From: Ciona savignyi
Taxonomy: Eukaryota; Chordata; Ascidiacea; Phlebobranchia; Cionidae
NCBI GenBank assembly: GCA_000149265.1
Contig: CH002951.1
Span: 197,311 to 261,310, forward strand
Length of the DNA: 64,000 nucleotides
Reading direction: 5' to 3'
Position numbers and translations under genes: made by a program. This document shows, piece by piece, positions 1 through 12,400 of the stretch. Each line of letters opens with the position of its first letter. The stretch's first letter is position 1. The notes under the pieces were generated by a model that was not told where the DNA came from, searched no databases, and saw nothing but the letters and a program-made list of their open reading frames with translations.

Positions 1-2509
1 TCTTTTCTGCTTGACATCACATCTGGAATGCAATGTTATAATAGCCACTCATCCAACCATGAACCACCTATATCTTTTAGTTGCACAATGGAAACGACAA
101 AGCATGAGAACTCAATTAAAATTGATGACATTGTGCGGCAAAAACAACTTCATCATTACGTTCAAATGGTAATATCCTGGGTTTTACTTAATAATAAAAA
201 GGATTATATACTTTTTACCATTTGTAAATATAACATGCATTTTGACACTTATATTTTCTGTCACAAACTAAGCTCTGTTGAGTTTTCTCTTAATCAAGTA
301 ATATTTGGTGTGTAAGTACTTAATTAATATACCATGTAAATATTATTGCATAACTACTTAGGAGTACTATTCGTTAATCTAAGTGCTTTGACACAATCAA
401 TTGAGATAACCTTATCTGCACATAAACGTTTTTGCAAATTTTTATTTATTTTGATTCTTACTTTGCAGTTATTGCAACGACCTCCTGGTGACCCTGTGAC
501 CCCAAATGATTTCATAACACCTTATAAGGAAGATAACAAAGAAAATGGTGCAACAGAACAACCACTGTTTGGTCAACCTGATTTTAATTATAAAACCACC
601 GGAAAACAAAGTAATTTTCAAATCAAACAAGAATCATGTGACTTTTAAAAATATTTATTTATTTTCGCAACACTATAAATGTTTTAAAAAATACGATAAG
701 TTTTACTTCTTTTAAAACCGGCTTCCCGTTTAGTGTGGGTCACACAGCACTGCATACATTTCTTCTAGGCCCAACTGCAATAATTTGATTTTATAATTTA
801 GTTTTGTGCCACAAATTTATTTAGCCCACTGGTTTCATGATATAATAACTCTTTATTTTGTCAGCATCACCTGATCTGGTACCTGTCAAGCAGAACAAAA
901 TGCACCCAGTGACAACAGGTGCTATAACTTGTGTGCCACCCAGGTAAGCATATGGAATTGCGATTGGCTAATTGTCACTTAAAACAAAGCCGCTAACTGG
1001 ATTTTTTATAATAATGAAGGAATTTAGTGAATGAAAATATTAATAATGTATTAACTATATAACTACTAATTACTATATTAATGTATATATTTAAAAAATC
1101 ATAATTGTATATCAAATTTTGGAAAATTCAATCATTGTTTCATGCTACACCATTAGACATAACTACCCTTCAGCATTAATTAATTTCCAACTACCAGTTT
1201 TTCTACAACCAACACAAAATCAACCACCCGTGCTAAACCTGTCGTTCGATTTGCACCAACTGATCGAAAAACAGAACAAGCTGTTACAATGGCAACTCCA
1301 CTTCCCCAACTTAACACTCAGTCGCAGTCGATGTTTAGTCCTGCTCAGGTAATGTCATGATATTCTGTTATTTACATTCAATCAGATAACCAGTTAGCTG
1401 TTAGATCAACCAACAAACTTTAGCATGGATAGATTTTAAACCAGAATTGTAACATTCATACAGAAACTTACTAATGTAACCTGTGGCTATGTGATAATAT
1501 ATATAACAATTACAATACATGGAAATTAAATGGTAAGATGAATATTTGCTCCAACATAAAACAACTCGGCACAATACAAACATTTTGATAACTTCGTGTG
1601 TTGAAACACAGAGGGATGGAAGACTGCTCTTCATTTATTTGCGATGCATGTTGCTATGAAGTGTGTTTTTATTGACCTTTCGAAAAGTCGCAACATAAAA
1701 AAGTAATATGTAGACTATCTTTACAAATTTAATCATGGTGGTTTAAAGTTTAATCTGTTTTTAAAACTTCAAAAAAGTTTTAAAAATCAAGTTTTAAAAA
1801 ATTGGTTTATTTTCCGGTCATGTGCTAAGGCATGTTGAGTTAAACAGACAAGTATGGTCTTCAACATTGGAAATTCACAATAATAACTCTTGTAACTTAT
1901 TGCAATCTCTTGCATATGACAGAAGCAAACTCCTGGTATGGCAGAGTTATAATGTTCCTACATGTTCCCAGCCCCCCCATATATCCCATTACAATTCCTC
2001 CCTCAGATGAGTGAAATTACTCAGTTGCTTGGACTGTACTCCTCCGCAACAACACCGACCGGGGAAACAAAAGTTGCCGCTGACAATCTCCTCCGGTATT
2101 TAAAGGGAGCTAATGCACCATTTGATGACAAGATTTATATGTTTTGTGTACCTACGTATGTATATATTAAAGAGTAAATCGTTATTTTTGTTCTGTGATT
2201 TCCAAAGCAGTGAAATGCAACATTACCACAAAATAACTGATTTTTTCTTATATGGATTTAATTCTAAAAACTCTTCTCCAATACATTTCTACAGGCATCA
2301 TTTCAGCCATCAATAGCCTCCAGCCCTTTAAAACAACCAATTGAAAAAGTTGTAAGTACAGAATTTATTTTTTATAAAAATCTAATAAACGAATGGAAGC
2401 TTTTCAAGTTTTAATTTTGCAGTCTGTAGATTCAAGTTTTCTCAACTCTTCAGCGACATCTGTCGGGAAAAGACGACTCAATTCAAAATCTTTCCCTGCA
2501 TGGCGTTGA
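1..2509 (+). CDS. 3' part of an unrecognised Ser/Thr/Pro/Gln-rich protein gene
   Basis: The gene enters the window from the left. Exons I can support: 1-168, 469-610, 865-943, 1198-1348, one beginning at 2007, 2295-2351 and 2423-2509 (stop TGA 2507-2509). The first four join in phase (codon splits A|CA, AG|T), each with a clear AG acceptor and GT donor (for example TTTGCAG at 468, GTAAGC at 944), and the last two also join in phase. The end of the 2007 exon is unresolved: GTATTT at 2094 and GTATGT at 2155 both break the phase with the next exon. The protein is low-complexity and polar, with phosphosite-like TP/SP pairs (DPVTPND, FSPAQ, SSPLK), a basic patch (GKRRLNSK) near the C-terminus and the last residues FPAWR. 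I do not recognise a domain. Composition suggests a disordered nuclear or centrosomal protein, but this is a guess. Confidence 0.6.
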
Positions 2510-3452
2510 AAAGAATTCGTTGGCATCATATCTATTATGTCAATATAGTTCCCTGTGTAAAATCCATTGTCACCACTTGGTAGTGCAAACCCAATAACAT
2601 ATTTGTAGTTGCTTCATATTGGATTATATGTAGCATGTAGTATGGCGGTAGCGGTGAACTGCAGTGGCCAAATGTAATAATCGTTATGCTGTGAATCATT
2701 AAATTCGCTTTCAGAAGATATTTTCTTATATATTTTTCAAAACCCTGTCTGTTCGTTAGATATATATATATATTCTTGTTGCTGCTATGTTAATTTGTAG
2801 ACTTTTATACATATCTATATTTTTGTCTTTATTGGACAAAACATATTCATTAAAATGTTTAGTTACACAAAATATACAAAACACAGTATCAGCATCTTGT
2901 TGTTATTGAAAAATACAGTACAAAACCTTTTAATTGGCCAGATAAAGGCATAGCCTGTCGTAGCTTTTACGCGATGTTTTTTCTACTAAGAATTTACATG
3001 CAGTGGACATTGAGCTGTATATCAAAGTATTCTTAACTGTTGCACAAAAACTTCGAACGTTACATAGGTTTTCGGAAATTATAACGAACAAGTCGTTCAA
3101 CTTTCAGCTACACAGTCCCGGTTAACTGACTGCCGCACGACAATCATGCGCATGCAAACAATTCGATAGCATTCATGTATTCTCCGGGTTGATCCTTGTA
3201 GCATCACCACTATATTCAATCCCAGAACCAACCCTTGACCTTCTACGGTCAATAGAGTATTTCCGTCGGTGACGATAGTTTTTCTGCAAATTATTTTCTT
3301 TTAGTCGAGTAGATTTATTGTATTGCTTAACTTGTTTTCGGAATTAAGAGCGGCCAAGATGGTTGTTTTTTTTAGGAAAATCCCAAAATGAAGAATAAAG
3401 GTGGGAAAAATCGGAAAATATAGATGGCGTTAAAACACTATCAATTGTCAAA
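2510..3452. other. Convergent intergenic spacer / 3' UTRs
   Basis: This spacer separates the end of the left + strand gene from the end of the - strand receptor gene. It is AT-rich and includes a short (TA)n stretch near 2760-2772. I see no coding potential or RNA gene in it. Confidence 0.5.
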
Positions 3453-6400
3453 TCACGTCATTTTTACTTTTAAGCTTTGTAATAAAGCTAAATAAATCGG
3501 CACTTGTAGTGTATGTCTTAGTTCACATATTTTGTTCCTTACCCCGCAGCCAATTGCGCGAAAAGGTTTTAGTATAGCTGGTCGAAATTCGTCGTCGGTT
3601 ATTATGTATATAATGACATTGGCGATTCCCTGACCAGCCAATAACAGTTCCAATACGACACACGTGATGCAATATGAAGAAGGGATAATGAAATGCTGAA
3701 TTGAAGAATCTGAATAAATGATTTTTGTGTTAAATACAGATTAGACGTCGGTTATTGATAAAGTAAACTAAGATGTATTTTTGTCTATATATGCGTGTGT
3801 ATATATATACATACCTGTATCAGTTACTGTTGTGTAGTCGGGTGGGTTGAAAACAATAAGCACAAAAAACGGAATGAGATTAGTAATCGTAAAGCATACG
3901 GCGCAGAAAATAGTGGAGTAGAGTGCCCATGTGTCTTTGATTCGTCGAAGTATACTCGGGCGATAGTTAACCGGAGTTAGAATGGTTATTTCTGGTTTGG
4001 TGTCTTCGCTGCCCCATAGTGCAGGGTTGGGAAGCAATCCTGTGAAAAATATCGTTCTTTTATTGATTGGAACATCATGTTGTAATGGGTTGGTATGGCA
4101 GTTATTTAAATGACTTATTTTAACCCAATCGAATTAGATGTATACAACTTTTGTTGATCCATCAACACAACAGCGTAACAAAGGTTTGAATTGATAAACA
4201 TGTTGTATGAGTATCGAAGTAACAAACCCAGTTATGGAATCCTAGTAACACCATTGAAAGATACCTTAAAAAACATGTGCAAAACCCGGACTTAATAGAT
4301 AATCCAGATAAATCCAGACTCAAAAAATATTACTGTAAAATGACCATGTGAACACCAATATCGGCCATAAAATGACGTTCATTGAAATAAGGAAACTAAA
4401 TATATATATACGTTCTATAGATACCCACGAAACAATAAAAAGGATTTGAAAATACTGGGAAATTATTTTTTCTATTGGTATTTTTATAAACACACATATT
4501 AAATCAAAAAAATGCATATAATAATTAAATTCTAATCAAATCAACTGATAATCTTTGTGGTGTCAACATCATACCAACTAAAATCTATGTGGTAATAAAT
4601 TACATAGTTTATTTATTACCACAATGATTATCAGTTGATGGTAAAAACAAGGCGCACTGTTTTGGACCAGCATGCATAGTCGATTGCTGTAGTAGGATAC
4701 ACATAAGACCGTTTTAAAGCTGGTACGAGCCTCTAAACGAATGTGTTTTTGTTGTTGCTCGGGGCAATGAGCGATGATGTCAATCGCACTGGGTAAACCT
4801 TTCTTTCCAATTATATCACTCATTATGGATTCCATTCGACTTTTATTTATTTTATTTTCTGCGTGACGTTCGGGACAAGCAATTCGCCAAAATTATTATG
4901 GGTTATCGAATCGGTTTGAAACTTTCAATGACATGCTGATAGTTGGCAACGACTTTTACTTTACAAAAGGTACTGCTGTTACTGGAAAAAGTAACAAATA
5001 TGTCCATTTTCATCATTTTGGGCGTTATCGTCGATTTCTCGGTATTGGAAATAATTATTATCTTTAACATTTTTAAGGTAAATATATATAACATTAAGGA
5101 GGAAATATACATTTAAATTTAATATATTTAACTCAGTTTACCCCAGGTATCCCCTAAAAATCATAAATACACTGTACTACGCGTATGAAAAATCTAGAAA
5201 CTTCAATCCAAAATAAATCGAAAGAGAATTTAAAAAGAAACAGAAAGATGCGTACGCCCCATACCTAGCTTTCTTCCATTTTAGGGAAATCCTCAGAAAC
5301 TTAATTTAACTGAAACTAGTGATCTGTCCCATTTACACTTTATAAAAAGAAAGGAAATGTCTAATCGAGTTAAATCTAGTAGGTGTATTAGCTTATGTGC
5401 TTTGGATATATGCCATCGCAAATTCTGAGGAAAATAGCCTAGAGAAATTCCCAAAAGAACCAAGAATATAAGCGCGACGGCCAATGGAAAATCTCCTAAA
5501 ATATAAAATATATAAGTAAATATAATACTATATTGCCACGTCTATAAAACAGCTAAACACCTAAATTAAACACAAATAAAATTTGAATTTCAAAGCGCAC
5601 AAAAAAGATACGTATACCCTAATACCCACTATAAATCATTTTTTGTAAAATTACACAAGACTTAAACCAATAATCAGTCTGCATTAACGCACCATATTAT
5701 CAAAAATAAAATAAACTAATATGTTGACTTTTAAACTAATATGTTGAAACAATCGGGTTCCCCGGCTACCTCATCACCCTTTGTATAACTTTTACAAACT
5801 GTTTAATGTATGTTTCTGCAAGCAGAAACTAATGGGTTCCCGAGTTACTAAATCAAGTTTAATATCCCTGTTTTCTGTATAAAGCAGCGTTTCTCAAACT
5901 ATGGGTCGCGACCCACCGGTGGGTCGCGAAAGGAATCTTGGTGGGTCGTGAAAAGTTATCGACAGCTCTGATTAACTATACTGGCTATTTCCTATACAAA
6001 AATCAAGGGGAAATTATCATAATTGTGACATCACACAATCTTGAATCGTGGCGTGATCTTCACCTGACCTCAGGTCATTGAACCTTTCGTCTCTCACACA
6101 TGTTACAACAACTATATATAAAGTTAAGTGGGTCGCCATAAATTGTGGTAATTAATAGTGGGTCCCAACTCTAAAAAGTTTGAGAACCACTGGTATAAAG
6201 TATTCAAGTTAAGACTTTAATATTTTATTGGATTGTCTGTGGTAAACGGATTTCACTTGGTGCTGTTAGTAGGGTCCTTTCGGCCCTACATAGGTTTCTT
6301 TTATTTACCCACAACTTTCTTTACAATAAATTTAATATACGGGAATTTTATTCTCACGGGAATTTAATTAACGCAATAAAAATAAAATTTACCACTTTAG

Positions 6401-9400
6401 ATCCAAGCCATATTAGCTAACACCACCACAAGATTTAGGTCAATCAGATATTTTTTACCTGTAATTCACTAAATTTAATAGAAATTTGAGGCAAATATCC
6501 CTTTTAAATATTGTAAACGGACTTTATTCAGGTTCGACAAAGAAGTTATGAGGATGGCAGGGATGGGAATTTTTTTTATCATTCGGATAAATTCGAGAAA
6601 ACATATCTTTAAGCTGATCTTTTTTTATGTTTTTATCTCAACTTAATTATAAAGTGAGTCATTATTTTTGATTTACTATAGTTTTTGCTATTTACCTGTA
6701 CTATTACAAAATTTAGTGCATCGTATCCTATATAAGATATTAATGTGTATCCCCGTGAAATGGATAATGCAAGGAGCGTTAACACATAGGTAATTGTCAG
6801 ATTACCTCGCGCCGTCGGGTTACCAGAGCTATTTAAGTGTGCTCTGTATGATCGAGAAAATCCTTCAATTTGATAGAACCCATTATTTTACTGGGTTTAG
6901 GCAACGTCTGTTAAGTGCCTTGCCTGTTAAGTACCTTAACTTGCAATTATTATGGTAGCACGTTACATAATCTGGTTCATCAATTACGACATCAATACGA
7001 TAATTTGGGGATTAAAATAGCAAAATAAAACAAGTGAGGTCTCATTATACCTTTCCCAAAACCGCCGTTTAAAAGAAACTCGTTTGCATCGGTTTCTGAA
7101 TCGTCATTTGAATCTTCAACCACTGTTGATTGTGCAGCCCTGCTTTTGTTTGTGACGTGACATACCGAATTATTACGACTTTGAAGTGGTTCGGGGATGC
7201 CAATGCCGGTTAAAAGTTGGACTTTTCGTTCTTTAGCTCGTTTGTTCACCTATACAAGATTTAACCAATTAACCATATGCTTGTATCGATTACGGTGTCG
7301 ATATATTTCGATACATGAGTGCAATATAACTCACCATCAACATATGTTTTAAGATATATGTTTATGCACACGCGGCTCCTTGTCACAATTGGTATATTTT
7401 ATTAACATTTTATTCTTTGGTTCATGTACAATGGACGGACACTGAGCGCACAGCATGTGACTGGTCGGAACCCATTGTATCATAAATGAAAAGATGTCAA
7501 ACGAGTTTTGCTTCCACATGCGCTATACAAGTATATTCTTGTCAGTGTCATACACCTTATTAGTTCCGTCTCTACGTTATATGCGATAACAACTGTACAT
7601 TTAAAATTGTATTTAAGTAATGTATTATGTTTATGCAAAGTGCTAAGCTAAGTATAGAGTGATTACAGATTTAAAGTAGTTTCGGTTTGTCGTGAATTTC
7701 CTAATGGTATTATTACTATTTACCCCAAATGTTTCTGCCCATAAAATTTAGACTTAATATTCTAAAGTCATTTAAATACAAACCTGTATACCTCAGCATT
7801 CAGCTTAGGTCCAGGACCGTGCAGGCCTGAATGACTGTCATGCGCGTACATTGGTTCAATTAGGCTATATGACAAGTGTTATGCTAAGTCTCCATAAAAA
7901 ACGAAAATACAACGCTCCTGCAGGCACTTCTCTTACTAATTCACGTCTAAACTGGCACATGATTGTATACAATGCATATAGGCACGAAATCTCAACAACG
8001 TCAATGACGTAATACGGGAAATCCCCTAACATAAAATAAAATGCATATCTGCTCATACTTTTTAACAAAAAAATATTGAAAGAAACTGATTTGATATTTG
8101 AAATCAGCGTATTTTTTTCAATTTATTAAGATATTCCTAGAATCGACTTCAGTTCCCCTTAAATTTAAACTTTTAACTTTTTATGTTAAAATAGCGTTGA
8201 AGCATACTAGTCACATATTTTAAAGTTCGTTGGAAATCTGGTTCCGATTTATGATCATATGAAGTCTATAACAACCATACACTCAATAATAGTATACTTT
8301 TCTCATTTTCTTGTATATACCTCTACAAATTCATTAAAGTTTGGAGTAAATTGTCCTTTCTAATCTCGAGATATCGTCAATGAAATCAAGTTGTAAAAAT
8401 GTAAAATTTGGATATGAATAATATCTTCAGAGCCTTATACACAAAAATTTAATTATTGACATCTAGACCATGTATGTTAACATATCCAACATTTTCAATT
8501 CAATTTGATAAATCCTTTTGCGCGATATTGGATAGACAAACCACCACTTTTAATCGTCTGATAAAAAAAAGAATAAAAATAAACATACAAAGCATTGTGT
8601 GCCCACATACATAGCAATGTGTGTCCTTTTGTTCTATAGGACCCATAACTAACATACCCAAATTAATTAAAATTGCTTAGTTTACTTCGGATAATCGCCA
8701 AAATATACCACAGCAATGAATTATAATACACTAACACGTTATACCACGTGTATGAAACAGTTAGAAATGCGGGTACCTCATATCCACGTTTATCCTTTTC
8801 AATAGAAAATATAGCATTGTATTGTGTTAAATAAAAACATTCTTTAGTTTTAGTAGATTCCATTAATCCACTGGTTCGGGCGGAAAACAATGACACTTTC
8901 TAATTTTAACGTTAAATTTATTTCATTTGATAATTTTTGATCTGCGATCAAGACCTGAGAGATCTAACAAACAGTTTATCTGCGCTGAAAATGACAAAAA
9001 CTGACATCTATTTCGGGTCTGTATAGAAACTTGTATTATTTACTTACGATTAACATGGCGGTGATTAGCATTTGGATTGTAATTGCATAAACCATCATCA
9101 TACCGCATCCCAGCAGCCATTTTTGTACCCCAGACAACCTGTATACCGGAACCAAACATCCGTTTGTATTTACGTTTCCATCGCGCTCAGATTGTTCAAC
9201 CGACTGAGAGGTCACGCTGAGGCCAATGACAAAACAAAAAGTCCACCCCGAGCCAATTAAAATAGCGGCAACTTTTGGTGGTAGAAGTTCTCCAGTGTGA
9301 TATCTAAAAAAAATAGAAGTATTGTTTATAACTTGCTTATTATGGGTCCCATTTGGAAAAATGGGACACATATTGTTTTAGTCCGATTTTTTTTTTCTTT

Positions 9401-12400
9401 TTTTTTTCTCTTTTTTTCGTCAAACGCTTGACAGGCATGGATTGTGGCTCCGACATCTAACAGAAGGGATAAAGGAATCGTAATGAAACTTTGTCGTTTG
9501 TTAGATCACATGGTCTAGATGAGCAGAAACCAAAATTTTGGGTAATACAATTAGGGGAATTCCCCTGGAATGTGAAAAACCAAAATGGTATGTTTTTCAA
9601 AAAATTTAGCTTTTTTGGGTATAGCGCATAAACAGCTGCTCCAATTTTGATCAGATTTGGTAAAATAGTAGCGTGTTAGCCACTGCGTTACCAATTAGAA
9701 GAAACAAAATATTAACCTAGGGAAATACCCTAAATATGAAGATATGATTCTAAATCAAGATTGTGACAGGCATGTTTTGTGGCTCCGACATCTACCAGAA
9801 GGGATAAAGGAATCGTAATGAAACTTTGTCATTTGTTAGATCACATGGTCTAGATGAGCAGAAACCAAAATTTTGGATAATATAATTAGGGGAATTCCCC
9901 TGGGAGGTGAAAAACCAAAACGGTATTTTTTTCTAAAAAATTCGCTTTTTTGGGCATAGCGCTTAAACGGCTGCTCCAATTTTAATCAGATTTGGTGGAA
10001 TGTAAGTAATTAGTCACTTATTTAACACCTAAAGAAAATAAAAAAAATATTTAGAAAAATACCCCCAAAAATAGGTTTTTGTTCTGAAATCAGGATTGTG
10101 ACAAGCATGCCATTTCACCTCGACATTTACCAAAAGGAGTAATGGAATCGCAAATAAAATTTTACATTTGTTAGATAACATGGTCTAGATGTGCAGAAAT
10201 CAAAATTGTGGGTGATAAATTAAGGGGAATTCCCCTGGGAGGTTAAAAACCAAAACGGTATTTTTTCTTAAAAAATAGCTATTTACGGGATAGCGCTTGA
10301 ACAGACTCTCCAATTTTAATCAGATTTGGTGGAATGTAAGTGCATTAGTCACTGATTTTACACTTAAAACAAATAAAAAAGATTACCTAATGAAATACCC
10401 TAAAAAATAAGATTTTTTCCTTAAATCATGATAGCAACATATGCATGGCATAGCGCCCCGACATCTACCAAAAAGAGTAATGGAATCGCAATAAAAATTT
10501 GACATTTGTAAGAGAACATGGTCTAAATATGCAGAAACTATACTTGGGTAATGAATCCAGGGGAATTACCTGAGACGTTAAAAACCAAAACGNNNNNNNN
10601 NNNNNNNNNNNNNNNNNNNNNNNNNNNNNNNNNNNNNNNNNNNNNNNNNNNNNNNNNNNNNNNNNNNNNNNNNNNNNNNNNNNNNNNNNNNNTGAAAAAC
10701 TAAATCGGGCTGTTTTGAAATTTAGCTTCATTTCACTACAGCGCTTTTTAAGTACACATGAAAAAGAAGTTTGGTTTGATAATTTTGGTACCCATGCGTT
10801 TATGCTTGGGTGGCATTACGGTTAAAACTTTCTGAAATGTTGGATAACATGGCCCTGGCGTGCGCATATCTGACAATAACATATTGTGTAATGAACATGG
10901 ATAACTATACTGGATTGTTACCCCAGGGACCCATGCGTTCATGCAAACTACATACTCAATGTGCAAATTGTGGTAAGGGGCCCTGCTCGCATGAATATAA
11001 AGGATACAAAACGTGTATGATTCACACGTTCCTTTTTAGTAGAATCCATTAAACCGCTGGGTTCAGGCAATGTCCGTTAAGTGCCTTGCCCAAATAAACA
11101 ACCGACTAGCTAGTAACCAGTTTTGAACCTGCAACCTTTCGGTTGAAATGTGTCGCACTAAACCACCAGACTAACCGGTCGGACAAAAGTAATGTTTTAC
11201 GGTCTCGTCACTTATTTTTCCCTGTTCTACCGTGTGTATTGATTTAACTATTATAGTTTTGTCATTATGGGTCCCATTTGAAAAAAATGGACCACATATT
11301 GTTTTTGTCCGTTTTTTTGTTGTTTTTTGTTCTTTTTTTTTCGTCAAACGCTTGACAGACATGGCTTGTGGCTCCGACATCTACCAGAAAGGATAACGGA
11401 ATCGCAATGAAACTTTGTCATTTGTTAGACCACATGGTCTATATGAGCAGAAACCAAAGTTTCGAGTAATATACCTAGGGGAATTCCCCTGGGGGGTAAA
11501 AAACCAAAACGGTTTTTTTTTTCTTAAAAAATAGCTATTTACGGGATAGCGCTTAAACAGATTCTCCAATTTTAATCAGATTTGGTGGAATGTAAGTGCA
11601 TTAGTCACTGATTTAACACTTAAAACAAATAAAACAGATTACCTAATGAAATACCCTAAAAAATAAGATTTTTTCCTTAAATCATGATAGCAACATATGC
11701 ATGGCATAGCGCCCCGACATCTACCAAAAAAGAGTAATGGAATCGCAATAAAAATTTGACATTTGTAAGAGAACATGGTCTAAATATGCAGAAACTATAC
11801 TTGGGTAATGAATCCAGGGGAATTCCCTGAGACGTTAAAAACCAAAACGTTTTTCTAATAAATTATCTTTTTGGGGCATAGCGCTTGAACGGCCGCTCTA
11901 ATTTTGATCAGATTTGGTGAAATGTTAGACCATTAAACACTCAGAGTCAATTTATTAAAAGAAAGAAAACATTTATTTAGGGTAATTCCCTTAAAAACTA
12001 AAATACGCTCTTGAATTATGACTGTGACAGACATGCCATATCGCACTGACATATTCAACAAGGAGTCGACTAATCGAAATAAAACTTTAGGAATTGTTAC
12101 ATCACATGACCCACATTGTAAAACAGAAAAGTATCTACTAAACTCAGGGGAATTCCCCAAAACCATGAAATCGGGGTATTTTGAAAATTTAGCTCTATTT
12201 TACCACCACGCTTGAAAAGAAGCTTTAATTTAAAACAATTGTGGTTAAATGTTTGTATATTTAAGACGTTTATTCTTTTCTCAACTACACATGGAAAAGA
12301 AGTTTGGTCTGATAACTATGGGACCCATGCGTTTATGCTTGCAGAAACAAAGTACATACTCAGTGTATAAAATACAAATTGTGGTTAGGGACACTGTAGC

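Noticed and set aside
5293..5484. - strand hydrophobic open frame
   Set aside because: It coincides with dispersed repeat R2, and a homologous partly open frame occurs at 39.85 kb.
7865..8068. - strand hydrophobic open frame resembling an extra receptor helix
   Set aside because: It would break the phase between receptor exons 4 and 5, and all seven helices are already accounted for. It lies in a repeat-rich intron.
9430..12235. Regularly spaced repeats that could suggest a CRISPR array
   Set aside because: Units are about 340 bp with no short spacer structure, in a eukaryotic intron; they are tandem units of a composite repeat.
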